Notes: generated by a model from the sequence alone, not told the origin. Shown: positions 12,201 through 23,814, counted from the first letter of the stretch. The stretch: DNA of 64,000 nucleotides from Stercorarius parasiticus (GCA_013396915.1 VWZL01004605.1:62001-126000); one strand, 5' to 3'. Translations and numbers: made by a program.

Positions 12201-14002
12201 TTGGGAGCTGCAGCTTCGTGACTTGCTTTACGTTAGGGAGATATCATCTGCATAAGGAGGACGACACAAAATGTGCTCTTTGGTCAGAACCGATTTACTG
12301 GAAGATCAGGTAACCTGATCTTACCTCAAGAAAAAGCATCTTCATAAATAGAAAAATACTACGGGAAATCGCAATTAACCAGGAAGACATGATGGATCAT
12401 GCAGAATGGCAATGAACAGAGGAGATGCCACAGTGTGACAAAGGTACAGTGGGGTCAGGTGTACTGTTCTGTATTACCTAGGCATGATTTCTGGATGCAC
12501 TGTAAGTAGTGTCGCGATTTTTTTCCTCTTTTTTTCTTTGAAAAGTGAAAGCAAGCAAAGGACATGGAATGAAATGAGAAAAGCAACTGTGATTCCATGA
12601 CATAGACAGTTGTTTAAGAGCAGAGATAATTCTAAGGAGTGAGGTCTAACGCAGGGAAACCAAACCCTCAGCTCAGGTAAAGCCAACACCTGGATTCCTC
12701 TGAAACGTTCAGACCAGGTCTGTGCTGGAAGGTAATGCCAGGTAGAGTATTTGTCACAGAGCTCTCCTGCTGGGAGCACAGTTTGTCCTGGTGAAGCTCT
12801 GCTTTGGCTGGTGATTTAGCCCTCTCCTTTTTGTCCTCTCTTTTAATGGAGCATCTTTCATTCTGCTGGAGTTAGCACAGCCATGTCGGTCCAAATCCAT
12901 CAAAGTTGGTCCACCAAAAATTAGTGGCTTTAGCCTGACCTCAGATTACACCCCCTCATCCTCTTTACTTTCTAGGATGATGAAGCCTCCTCGTTGTAAA
13001 GTCAGATATGAGATTTCGAATGGGAACAAGGGCTGGTTCCAGAATTTCCTCTCCAGAAAAGTACACGTTTCACTGCTGCGAGAGGAGGGTTTACTGCATG
13101 CACCATGAAATGGCTTCTCCCAGCTCTGGAAACAATGACAGACTCCATGAGTTTGCAGAAGTTCATGGGTATTTGTCTTGCACTGATAAGGCCTGGAGAC
13201 TACACTCTTGGGTCACTTTCGTGCTAAAAGGTAGAAAACGGTAATGTGAATACCTTCACATTGTAATCCTTACCCAGCAGGTTTCAACCTTGACTTTTGG
13301 AGGGAGAGGTGGGGTTTTTTTATGCATCCTGCTTGGTTTACCACTAAAATGGGCATAAAATAGATTAGGTAGGAGCTAACGAGTATTTTAAGTTAGTGGA
13401 AATCTTTGCAGAGCCTCCAATGGGTTCTGCATCAGACTTTAACTGAATTTCTTCCTGTGAACTGGTAGATAGCTCTGTGGATGACAGTCCCATGTTTTTA
13501 GGGACAGGACCGATGTGCTCGGGCAGAGTCCAACAGCTGCTCCAAAAGACCAACCTGAATAAGCCCATTTATGTAAACCACCCAGGAGCAATTGGGTGGT
13601 TGCAGCCACTTGTAACTTTGACCATGTTTTCCTAGTTTTAGTCACTGCAGCCTGTTCCAGTTAAGTGCAAAAACCTCTGCTCCTCAGAGGACATCTTTCT
13701 TTGTGAGTGAGCAGGAAGGCTGTGTCATATTACTAGTAGAAAAGTAGTGTTTTTACTCTACTGGAGGGACGGGAGATGTATGGGCATTTCAGGAAGAACA
13801 GTGCCCTGTATCCTCAAAGATATTTAGGTACTTGATTCCTGTTGATTTTCTCTTGATCCAAGTAGCATGTAAATACCTGGAACAATCTGGCCAGAGATAA
13901 GCTGGTTTCTTTATGGAACTGTACTGAATGTTAAACATAGCAATGACTCAAATGCTGAAAGGAAAGCTGGAGAGCAAAAAAGCCACGTGATTATTTGGGG
14001 CC
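9208..14002. other. single-copy non-coding stretch
   Basis: No coding exon, RNA gene or repeat could be recognised in about 4.8 kb. Open frames up to 114 codons (10623-10967, plus strand) have low-complexity hydrophobic translations with no known motif. A 'CCTGGAACAATCTGGCCAGA' phrase near 13878 resembles the CR1 'tggaacaggttgcccagag' block, but its flanks do not match, so it is not called. Confidence 0.45.
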
Positions 14003-14284
14003 ATGAGAAAAGGCCTGAAGGACAGCCAAGCAAGAACTGCTCCGCGAGATCTGAAGGCATTCTGTGCTGGCAGTTCATCGATGAAGGTTGCTCATTATTT
14101 GCTTATTTTGAACATGTTGTTTGCTGAAGGCCAAAGCCTGTCGGATCTTAGGAAGGCTCTTTTTCAAGAGCTTTTGTTGCTTCAGCAAACAGGTCATGAG
14201 TCCAACCCACCCACTCCACAAACAAACATTTCTCCAAATTATCAGAGGAACGGAGTTCATTTGACAGAGATGTCAGTTTTGTAG
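14003..14284 (+). other. 93-codon open reading frame of unknown status
   Basis: The ORF runs from ATG at 14003 to TAG at 14282-14284. An internal Met at codon 28 is followed by a hydrophobic run (VAHYLLILNMLF) and then a leucine-rich, possibly helical stretch with SLSDLRKALFQELLLL. The composition is more protein-like than most frames here, and several CpG sites are retained. No family is recognised. The layout has a superficial likeness to a short secreted peptide precursor, but no conserved mature peptide or dibasic cleavage site is convincing. Chance remains the likelier explanation. Confidence 0.15.
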
Positions 14285-16600
14285 AGACGGATGGCTTAGG
14301 GCGTGGGGGTTTTATTGTGTGTGTCCAAGTCTTTGCCCTCCACTCCTCAACTTTCTCCTCATGGATTCTGTATAATGACTCTGTGTGTGTTGATTTCTTT
14401 CCTTTTGGAGCTGCTTACCTCTCTAATTATACTCACTAATTATTCAGTACTTCAGCTGGCTGTGTTCCCAGAACAAAGGCTATCACTGACTACAAATAAC
14501 TGAATTAAAATAACGTTGGCTTATAATCGGAGGAAGGCCCTGTGTTGTTTAAGAAGTTTGAGATATCACTAAGCAGAAAGGTAATTCTACCTGCTCACAT
14601 GCAAATGGGATGCTTGTCTGCTTTCCAAACCAGCCTCCATACTCACGGATCTGCAACATCACTTCTCTTGGTGAGCTTTATAGCGGACTAAAGGGAGATG
14701 ACGGCAACAATTAAAGTAGTACACTGGGGCAAGGAGGAACTGTAAGTGGGCAAGAATATTTTTCAGAGGCAGAAGAATAACTCGCAGAATGTCTGAGTTT
14801 GAGTAGAGGTGCTCAAATTGTTAAAATGAAAGTAGGGCAGGAATTACTTATAGATGGTATCTAAAAGATATTTTAGTGGAAGCGTGCTGCAAAAATGCTG
14901 TCTTAATCTTGCTGTTCAAGAAACCAGTTTGGTTCTGAGGAAGAACTGGGAAGAAGAGTGAGTGAGAGCAACTTTCACAGGAAGTCAAATAGATTGCTCT
15001 TCCAAGAGAAGAGAACACAGAAGTGACATGCGCAAAGAAGCAAAGAGCTCATCTCTGCACTGATGATTAATTCAGGAAAAAAAAGAGAAAAAAAAAGACT
15101 GGAAGACAGCTCGTTGTGGTCTTACATACAAATCCATCCAAATTGTCAATAGTCATTAATGACAAAAATACTTTTGCCCTGATTTTAGCCCTAGAATTTG
15201 TTTATGTCAGGGCTTGGGATTTTTTTTGGAGGGGAGGTTGGGTGTGTGTAGTTTGTTTTTTTTAAATGTGGCTGGTAGAATTCAGACCTGAAGTACAAAA
15301 GCGTCAACATATTTGTGTTTGGTTTTGTTTTTGTTTTTTTTTTCTTATGGGAGCATTTTTGAAGAAAATGTCATGGAATGAAGCCATCCTAGAATATTAT
15401 TATTAACTGAAGGATTTTGTTTCTGATTTTTTGTGGGTTTTTTTTTCCCTGAAGACTTTCTATTTCCAGTCTTTACCTCTGTGTTAATGTTTTCTGTTCA
15501 TTCATTCTTTTCCACAATACATCAAAAGTTTGCCTGCAATGGAGTATTAAAGCCCAGGATGACTACCAATGTAACTTGAATTTGAAAGGACTTTTTAATG
15601 CATTAAGCACCCGACATCCCATTGGTACAGATCACAGAGATAAGGAGATGCGGGACAGTGTTGACCTGCTCCTGATCGGGAGTGACACATGGACATCCAG
15701 GGCATGCCTGAAAATAGGTGCTTTATGTAGAAGGAATTTGAGAGGTAGAAGGGAAAGAAGGCATCAGGGACATTTCAGGCCTCTGGGGCACAGTTTTGAA
15801 GGTGCTGGATTCTTGCTTTGATTTTATAATGACCAAGTTTTCCCCCCAGGCTTGAAGCATTAACAGAGCTGCAGGAACTGCTGTGGAAACAGCTCAAAAG
15901 AACTCAAAAGAAATATCTATCAGCCAGTGGTCCCTCAGGTATATACCCTTCCCTTCATCCTAACTATCCTCCAACTCCGGGGCTGCAAGGGTCAGTGGAG
16001 CTACATGGGTTTCCTCTCTCCCCATGGAAGGCTTTATACACGCTGGGAACCCACCCTGGGGAGATGTGGCTTCCCTTTGCCTTTGAGCTCCTGTAGTGGG
16101 TCAGCTGGTGGAGGTAAGGGAAACCCTTAGGCTGTGAAGGATAATAGGCATTTCCTGGAGTCCTCGGGGCTGGCGTGAAGTGCATCTTCCAAATGTGTGT
16201 GCGACCCAGTGTCCTGCTGTCTCAGTGGGGCTGTCACAGCACAGCTCGACCACAGCCTTCAGGACAGCATCAAAGCACCTTCGAGGCATCTGCTATCAGA
16301 ATTTGTCAGAGACGGTTTAGGTATTCCTGGTCCTCCTGGGCACTGAGCCGGATGGCCTCTTGAAGTCTTTGCCAGAGCCTCATTTCAGTGGTTATCTTAA
16401 GAACAGGATCCTGCTCTGAGACACGCTGGTCTGTGCTCCAGCTAGCTGGAGTGGGGGAAGAGAAACTGCAAAGCAGCCATCAGTTTTATTAAGCAAACTG
16501 GGCAGATGCACCAAGGCTAACCTTGCATTTTCTGAGCTGCTCATTTTATCCTTCACCAACTGTGAAACATGATGTATCACTTTTCTGGCAGCACGTGTTT
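14285..16600. other. single-copy non-coding stretch
   Basis: No gene is recognised. T-rich runs occur at about 15215-15262 and 15315-15350, and an A-rich purine run lies at 15077-15096. A perfect 10-bp tandem duplication lies at 15893-15912. Confidence 0.45.
15893..15912. repeat. perfect 10-bp tandem duplication
   Basis: The unit CTCAAAAGAA occurs twice back to back. It is likely a replication-slippage duplication with no evident function. Confidence 0.8.
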
Positions 16601-16606
16601 TTTCCG

Positions 16607-16630
16607 CCCCCCCCCACCCCCCTGCCCCCC
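16607..16630. repeat. C-tract with G-quadruplex potential on the minus strand
   Basis: Runs of nine, six and six cytosines are separated by single or double bases. The minus strand therefore has enough G-runs to form a G-quadruplex. The tract ends ten bases before the assembly gap and is the probable cause of it. Confidence 0.75.
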
Positions 16631-16639
16631 GCTTGGGTT

Positions 16640-16661
16640 NNNNNNNNNNNNNNNNNNNNNN
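16640..16661. other. assembly gap (22 N)
   Basis: Twenty-two consecutive N lie between a C-rich tract and a run of 13 A (16662-16674). The true length and sequence are unknown. Open frames that run through the N are artefacts. Confidence 0.98.
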
Positions 16662-16674
16662 AAAAAAAAAAAAA

Positions 16675-17794
16675 GAAAGAATACTTTTGGAATAAAAATA
16701 GTTTTAGTGAAAAAGGAAGGTTACACATGAATGAAAAAGAAAGCTGCACCTTTCCACATAAGTTATGCATGAATACGACATTCAGAGTGGCAGTTTTCTT
16801 CTCGAACGTGCAGTAGGTTTGCGTGATAACGGAATGTCAGCTTTTACAGGTAGGTGCCTCCGCCGCACTATGAGCATGACCCTCGTTATGCTATCCAAGA
16901 GAAAGCCCACCAGGGTAAAGAAGCAGGGGAAATTCCTTTACCGTGTTCTTCACTCCTTACACATTTCTTCCCAGTGACAGGATCTCCTGCTTTATCTATC
17001 AATAGCCACATTTATCTATTTTTATAATTGCTTTGGAAGTAGAATAATTTTGGGGAGGTTTGGAGGGGTGATTTTGTTCATTTTTATTTTTATTTTCTTC
17101 TGAGATGGATAAAAAAATAGAGAAGTGGCAGACCCAACCCCTTTTATAGAGCATTTTGCTCACAGATTCTTTTAGAACCTTCTTTCCTGGTTAATGGAAC
17201 TATTTGATCTGATCCAGCATCATCATCTAGTCTTCAGTCATAACAGATCTAGTCCATAATGAGCTCTGTTGATCCAGAGAAAAGGAGAGCATATCAGCTG
17301 AGTCATTTCATTGTGAACAGCTCTTCAGCTAAGTAGGCAATGACATTACAAAGTCAGTTGTTGGAGGCTGAAGACAGAGAAATTATATCTCATTTCTAGT
17401 GTGATTTATCTACATCCTCAGAATAAATGAGATCAGCAATCGTAACAAATTTAAGAGTGCTTTAGACCCGTGGATCCTCGGGCTGGGACTTATCTCACCC
17501 AGCTTTGGGTGCCTACAATGCATCCATATCTACTTCTCAGAACTCTGTGTCTTGTTTCCTTTTGGTGAGGATTCAGTCAGGAGAATTAACGAAGTTTAGG
17601 GTGTGGTTCACCCAATCAAAGGCAGTCACCTAATTTAGGATGAGGTGAATGAAGCTCCAAAGCTCCATTGGCCATATTGACCATATCCCCACAGACTGTA
17701 GGACCACCAGGCAACATTACAGACACCTGCACGCAGGTGGATTATTTCTGTTTCTGGGGGCTTTGAATTCAGCCTAAACTACATGCTCCAGACC
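16675..17794. other. single-copy non-coding stretch
   Basis: No gene or repeat family was recognised. It is AT-rich around 17000-17110. Confidence 0.45.
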
Positions 17795-17905
17795 AGCCTG
17801 CGATGAAGAGCCTGATGTAAAGCGAGGCTTTAGTTGCCTGTTTTGCAGGAAGTCAGAGGGGATGATCACCGGCCCCTTCTGACCATAGAATTTGTGAATC
17901 ACCAG
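17795..17905 (+). repeat. ancient CR1/L3-type LINE 3' end
   Basis: The block 'TTTTGCAGGAAGTCAGAGGG', 'GATGATCACCGGCCCCTTCT', 'GACCATAGAATTTGTGAATC' follows the end of an old amniote CR1/L3-type LINE. There the order is a GCAGGAGGTCAGACTAGATGA-like block, then GGTCCCTTCTGGCC and AATCTATGAAT. The element is in the plus orientation and heavily mutated. It predates the CR1 copy about 850 bp downstream. Confidence 0.65.
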
Positions 17906-18752
17906 TGAGTAATTTCTCCAACTACTCTTGAAAACTCTGCTGATCATTTTGGGGCTTTCACTATGAATTCCCCCATCCCCAACCATTCATCTCTACCCTG
18001 GCCAGGCTATCAAATGAGGGCCCATGGAGAGGTTGCTCTTCTTGTTTTGGATCTTGGTCTGCTGCAGGGAAAAACGAAGTACTGAACTGTGTAAGCACCT
18101 TCCAGCTCGTCCTGCTTATTTCAGACTGATGCCAACAGAGATATGGAGCACCACTAAAATCAGTAACATTTTTGAGTGAGTTTAGGGGCCTGCCCAGGCA
18201 GAATGGCTCACAACATTAGGGCCTGTTTTTGTACGTTGCTCTCGATAGCGATCTTCCTGATCTTGCTTGCCCCAGTTTATCTATTGTTTCTTCCAGGCTG
18301 ATTATGTCTAATTTCATATGAGAGCTGTTTGCCTGCTGTCTTTCTAAGGGTTTCCTGCGTGCCCTGAAATGGTTCCCCTTGCCAATGCACCCTGCCTGTT
18401 GTGTCGTACCTGCTTTCCTTGTTGTGGACATATATTGTTCTCCGCCTGCTTTGGACACAAGAGCATTACCAATGCATGCAGAGAGCCATACTGAGACATT
18501 TCAGTTCCCAGGACATTTTTCCCTTATATGTTCTCTCCAAGCTTTCTTTACAGATGCTCTTTTCAGGCCACTGGTATCCTTTCCATCCACCCATGGTTCT
18601 CCTGCGCACCCTTCTTCCTGATATAATGTTTTTTCCTGGCTGTAACCCTGCTGGTTCAGTGTCACCCTTCCAGCTGGGATGCAGTAGAGCCAGTTGGCAT
18701 CAGGAGCATTTACCTTCATTCAGCACCCATCTTCCCTCCCCGTCTTTCTCAT
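17906..18752. other. single-copy non-coding stretch, pyrimidine-rich in its second half
   Basis: Open frames of up to 117 codons (18401-18754) are shaped by the C/T-rich plus strand and show no known domain. No other feature was found. Confidence 0.45.
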
Positions 18753-19060
18753 AAGAAAGATGGAGAAAGACTTTTTACCAGGGCCTATAGTGATGGAACA
18801 AGGAACAACCATTTTAAACTGAAAGAGGGTAGATTTAGAGTGGAATTTAGACTGAAATTTTTCACAGTGAGGTCAGTGAGACACTGGAACAGGTTGCCCA
18901 GACAAGCTGTGGATGCCCCTGGAAGTGTTCAAGGTCAGGTTGGATGGGTCTTCGAGCAACCTGATCTAGTGAAAGATAATCCTGTCTGTGGCAGGGGGGG
19001 TTGGACTAGGTGATCTTTAAAGGTCCTTTCCAACCCAAACTATTCTGTGATTCTGTGATA
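18753..19060 (+). mobile_element. CR1 LINE 3' end, well preserved
   Basis: The copy is 5'-truncated and contains the usual CR1 order. That order is 'GATGGAGAAAGACTTTTTAC', 'GATGGAACAAGGAACAACCA', 'AAACTGAAAGAGGGTAGATT', 'GACACTGGAACAGGTTGCCC', 'GGGGGGTTGGACTAGGTGAT' and 'GGTCCTTTCCAACCCAAACT'. It ends in the 3' octamer repeats ATTCTGTG (two copies plus a partial). About 300 bp is typical for truncated avian CR1 copies. The ORF2 end is frame-broken, so the copy is inactive. Confidence 0.95.
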
Positions 19061-20276
19061 ATAACGCTCTGCTAAAGTTTCCATTAAATTTGAAGAAACT
19101 TTCTGTGTTTTCTTCCCGACTCTTAGTTTTGTTTCATGTTTTCTTTTCTTTTCGTATTAAGTATCATCCTGATGGTACATTATTCTGTGCCATATTAAAA
19201 TACCTTGTGCCTTGCATTTCTTCCCCCCTAATAGTGAATTCAAGGTCATCACTGTGTCCTACTTTCATTGCTTTCCCCCGACTCATTAGTTTATTGCCAA
19301 ATTTTCCTTAGAAGTTTGCCATTCTTCTCAATGCTGGCAACAATCCCATCGCTACAATCAAATCTCTAGCAGTTTCGATTTCTTGTTCATCTGTTCATGC
19401 CTCTTTTCTGACATTTGCACCTCGTGGGAAATGTATGTTTGTTTCCCTGTTGTCCTTTTGTGAATGTTGCAGCAAAATAATCCCCTTTAATTTTAGTTTC
19501 ACCAGGGACTTTTTAATGTCTTCTCCGTTCTGCCAATAAATTGTGTCACATCCTGGGAGGATTTAAACCTGTCTCCTTTGCTGAACTCTTAGTTTCTCCC
19601 AGACTGTTGTCTGCAACTCTATTTCACTGGTCTTTTCATTTAGCATTTTAAGAAGCTTGGTGTCCTCTGAGTCATTTTGGTTCCTTTCCTTCCCCATGAC
19701 CTACTGTCTGTATTTTTCACATGTCTTGCTTTCTTCACTTTCTTGTTCATTAAGTTGACTTCACTCCCTCCAACTCACCACAAGTATTAAGCTGAACTTT
19801 GGAACACAACACACACTTGGGGGTCACTTAATGCTTCCCTCCCCTTTCTCTCTTTTTCCCTTGGGATCATCAAGTTTCCCCCAAACTGCTCCATGTACTC
19901 CCCTTCTGACCCAGACCAGAGCACACTGTACCACATTTCTTTTTCTGCCAGTGTTGAAGTCGCAGTGATTAGTGGTATTCACTGGTTTTGTTTCAGCACA
20001 GTTACTCTGGGCCACGGGAACCAAGAGCATGCAAAAATATAGTGCTTACACCAACACTTTTTCTCCAGTTGTGCTGGACTAGCATGGTTCTCGTTGGTCC
20101 AGCACTCACTCAAGTGCCTGTGATTTTGCCTCTGTGCCTCAGCCCCGCTATGTACTTGATGCTTTAATTTTGCTTTGATTTGATAAACAGTCCATTTGCT
20201 GTTTATATCAGTAACAAATTGTGAATTGATGTAGGTGTTTCTTCAGGGAGCTCCACTGCTAAGGTGGTCTCAGATG
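19061..20276. other. pyrimidine-rich single-copy stretch
   Basis: From about 19080 to 19860 the plus strand is strongly enriched in T and C over A and G, with no clear simple-sequence unit. The phrases around 20112-20155 ('CTCAAGTGCC', 'CCTCTGTGCCTCAG') resemble the middle of a MIR-type SINE, but the match is short. No gene was recognised. Confidence 0.45.
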
Positions 20277-20297
20277 TATAGAATCATAGAATCATGA
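20277..20297 (-). mobile_element. isolated CR1 3' tail
   Basis: Read on the minus strand this is ATGATTCTATGATTCTATA, two of the 8-bp repeats that end CR1 elements. The normal CR1 3' body (the 'cccttccaaccc' block) is missing immediately upstream on that strand. The insertion is therefore either extremely truncated or some other sequence carrying a CR1-type tail. Confidence 0.55.
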
Positions 20298-20642
20298 ATC
20301 CCAGTACGAATCCCAGTTGCCCCACATGGGCCAGGGATAGGTGTCTCCTGGAGGCTTCCCACATGGGATATCTGTTGCAAGGTGGGGCTTTTGACAAGAG
20401 ACTCTGCCTTTTAATTCCCCTCTTGTTTGTCCATTAGCAAACAAAGGATGCACTTGTCTTCCATCCACTTGGAAGCCTTTGTTTGCCAAAGGATCTTTTA
20501 CTGTCTCTTCAAATCCACATAAACCATCAAAGTTGAGCACAGTTAAACCTTTTAGTTCATGTTGTTCGGTAGCCAGCAAGTATTCCTGAGCAGGAACAGC
20601 AAAATTTGCTGCCACTTGAAGTATGCGAAGAGTGCCAGTAAT
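20292..20642 (-). other. unidentified open frame ending at a CR1-type tail
   Basis: On the minus strand the reading is open from just after an in-frame TAG (about 20661-20663) to TGA at 20292-20294, around 120 codons. The translation has balanced composition, for example 'EQHELKGLTVLNFDGLCGFE' and 'VKDPLANKGFQVDGRQVHPL'. It lacks the low-complexity look of most chance frames in this window. No ATG of suitable position was found and no family is recognised. The stop codon overlaps the CR1-type tail. It could be a decayed retrocopy, part of an exon, or chance. Confidence 0.2.
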
Positions 20643-20779
20643 ATATTCATGAAAAATAACAAGCTATCTACAAATGGAGCCACACCTGTTTCCTCCAACC
20701 AGAGAAGAAGGTGGATTAAACCCTTGCCTCATTTTTCCACAGCCCTTACTAAACACTGAGCACCGTTTACAGTTGGGAG

Positions 20780-21260
20780 CCTGATTCGCGTTATGCTTCC
20801 TTAGCTCAGGGAAAAACAGCTTTTCCTGGTGTAGATTATATTTGCATTTATATTTATTAATTTGCATACAGATTTTTATGCCCTACTCTTGAAAGGTAAA
20901 AAGATTCCAGCTCTTTTAAAGGCAATAACAGTTCATTTTATGCCCTGTTCTCCATAACAATAATTGCTATAACTCTGAAGCTCCCCTGGCATTTTAAGAG
21001 CAATAAAGAAAGGGGCGGAGGGGAAAAGAGGAGAAAAATTTCCCATTAATTGGTGAGACTCCAGGGTTCAGTTCCGTGGTGCTTTACTCCTGTGAGTAAT
21101 CTCATTATCCGTGGTAAGGCTGATTGTACAGAAGCGGCAGGATCATGCCCCAGAAGTCCAGCCTTTAATCAAATGTACCTGTTTAAAAGGAACACATGGC
21201 TGCCTTTCAGTGGGAGCCCTTAGCTCTGAAACGAGGATGTAAATTAGCCAAAATGCCTCA
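20780..21260. promoter_or_regulatory. candidate regulatory element with two octamer motifs
   Basis: Two perfect ATTTGCAT octamers, the POU-domain binding motif, lie at 20840-20847 and 20860-20867. They are exactly 20 bp apart, with TTATTAAT between them. The following 400 bp lacks repeats and long frames and is dense in homeodomain-like AT motifs (ATTAATTGG, TTTAATCAAA) between GC-richer blocks, as seen in conserved non-coding elements. Conservation cannot be tested here, so the regulatory role is inference. Confidence 0.3.
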
Positions 21261-23814
21261 GAGGGAGGAAAACTCCATCTGCCGGGTTTTCCCTCTGCTC
21301 TTGCTGAAATTAATCCATTAAGGGGGGCGTGGGTGTGTGTGTAGAGGGGGGTGATTCTTTGCTATTTTTCCTTTTGAAAGACGTTCAGATCCCCATTTAC
21401 AGAAATAAACACAGGCTTTCTCCATGTCTCTGAGAAAAACACATATAAAGGGCTGTGCTGTACGGATGGGGTAAAAAGCCACATAAATCTTTAGTCAGGA
21501 AGGGGTGAGAATTTAATAAAAGTAACAGGCATTTGCCAGGGACTCTCTCAAGTATTGCAGAAACAGAACAGCTCTATAAAGGGGAACGGGAAAGTCTGAA
21601 AGTCAGGCAAGACCTGTAGGAGAGGAAAGAGTCAGCAGAGCAGCGTTGCTTGGCTTAAAAAGCAGATGAAGATGAAAGGATGCAATAAAGGTATATAAAA
21701 TATTGGATTGTACAGAGAAAGTAAAAAAAGGGCTCCAGTATAACGTTTCTCCTGATAACTAAACAAAAGTTTAAAGAGATGTAAAAGACCACAGTTAAAG
21801 CAGATTACTGGAGTGTTTGTTTATTTTTCTTAACACAATGCATAACTTCTTATCACATTGATATTATTAAAGCAAAAAAACCCCAAAACAAACAGAGGGT
21901 TTATAACAAGCAGGTTGAATGCTGGTAAATGTACTCAAATTCTCTAAATGTGAGTTAGAAAGACAAGTCTTTGAGATAATGTCTTCTATCCAGAGTGTGG
22001 TTTAGCCCAAATTCCAGATTTGTGGCATAATAGGAGTAAAAATCATTGTGTTTTTGGTCATTATGTCTTACATAAATGCGAACAAATGTTACCACATCAT
22101 CAGTAGCTATCAGATGGTGTAAAACCAGGAGAGAAATATCAACTCTCGCCTACTAAGACGTGAAATGCCAGGTGAAGAAACAGAAAAGAAGAAGAAAAGC
22201 CCTGTTTGTGTCAGAAAAATTTAAAATAAGGCCCCAAAGCAGTCTTGCTCTTTTTTTTTTTTCTTTTCTGTAAGAACAGTCACAAACTCAAGTGGAAAAT
22301 GAATGAGTCACATCAGAACAACAGCTTGGCTCCTCTTCCACTGCCTCCTTCCCCTGCCTGTCACCCCACCAGGCATCCGAGGTTGTTTCCAGCTTCTGCC
22401 ACCTCCCTGGTGGCCTTCAGGAGCAGCTTGAGGAGGGTCATCTCATCTCTTGTAGATGACCTTCCTACACTGATTTTCTACTGCTGTGGGCAAAGCAACA
22501 AACTACACAGAGAGGTGTTGATCATCTTTTGGGGTATTCCTTCAGTGGCAGAGCTCTGGAGCCTTTTTAAGGCATTTTGCTATTCAGCTGCTAATATACT
22601 GCCATTGATAGCTTATTGTTATAGTCAGCATCAGGAATGGAATTGCAGGTGTCCTGGTACTGGACTGTCCTGCAGTCAGTAGAGGTGAAGGGTCTGGGGG
22701 GGTTCTGCTTGGCCTTCTCAACAGCACTAAACAGCGGAGACAGCAATTATAAAGTGACTTTTAGTGCTTGGCCGCTTCTCCTGACCTGCTCTTTGAGATC
22801 AGTTTAAGCCACAGCCATTTACACCAAATGAGGATCTGACCTCCATTTTTGGGAAGAACACCAAGCTTGTTTACAAAATAATTGACTTGGCTTCCATTCT
22901 AAGCTAAGCATCTTTTTCATTTGTCTTTGGCCAAGCTGGGTTCCTGTTATGGTTAGCCCAGGCTTGTACAGTAAACATTTGGCAACTGGCAGCGTGGTGT
23001 TGCTCAGCGTGAACTTTTTGTTCTGTGGCTGGTTACACAAGACCTAGCGCTGGGTCAGTTGAGTAGCTGCTGCTGTGGGACAGCGTTGGTGAAAGTGCGG
23101 TGAGTCGGGGTAGCCGCACCAGCGAGACTGACTCAAGCCGCGGAGCCTTGCCTGACTCCGTAACGATGCTGTCCGGACCCTTTTCAGCTGTGGCATCCTG
23201 TGGAAATCTCTCCCGCAGTCCCCGCAAGTGGGTAGCAGAGGATGTGGAGAGGCTTAAAAGTGCCAGTGGAACAAAGCAGGTGAGGTGTGAACGATGCAGC
23301 TGGTGGAGGCTGGAGGAGGAGCTGCACAATGCCATGGCCATTCCCTCTGCCCAAGGCTGCGGTGTGTTGCTGCTGCTTGTTCTCCAGCACCGAGCAATGT
23401 GACACCATCCACTCTCACGTTCAGATTAAATTGGAGCACTTTTAAGCCAATATTTACTTTTTTTTAAAAAAACAACAACAACAACCCTTTTTTTACAGCA
23501 CAGAGACCTTCAGATTGTTCTTTGTATGCTGACTGTGTGTGTGAATGAATTAAATGCGTGCTGCACGGAACAAAACTGTACTTAACACAAGACTGTTCAC
23601 TGTTCACTTCACAGATTCATTCCCATCCACAGAGAAATAGGGTCAGCCTCCCGCAGCCCAGCAGGGGACCTGGCTCCTCACTCAGCCTGCAGAGATGACA
23701 ACTTTCTGGGCAGAGCTAGAGGTAGGTTTTGAACAGATTTATTTATTAAAAATTGATGCAGTCTCACTACAGCAATGACTTAATTTGGATGCAAATACGT
23801 AAGGAAGCATATGG
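21261..23814. other. single-copy non-coding stretch
   Basis: No gene was recognised. There is a T12 run at 22251-22262, a short GT run near 21331-21341, and a T-run, A-run and CAA-repeat cluster at about 23457-23486. The stretch 23080-23230 has more CpG than its surroundings and carries overlapping ORFs on both strands, but the two translations cannot both be real and neither is recognisable. Confidence 0.45.

Noticed and set aside
13860..13915. Phrase resembling CR1 'tggaacaggttgcccagag'
   Set aside because: The match is about 20 bp, and neither flank continues the CR1 order.
16523..16816. Frames running across the N gap
   Set aside because: They are artefacts of unknown bases and homopolymers.
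23033..23402. CpG-bearing segment with ORFs on both strands, considered as a promoter or exon
   Set aside because: CpG density is modest and confined to about 150 bp. The overlapping frames contradict each other and neither is recognisable.
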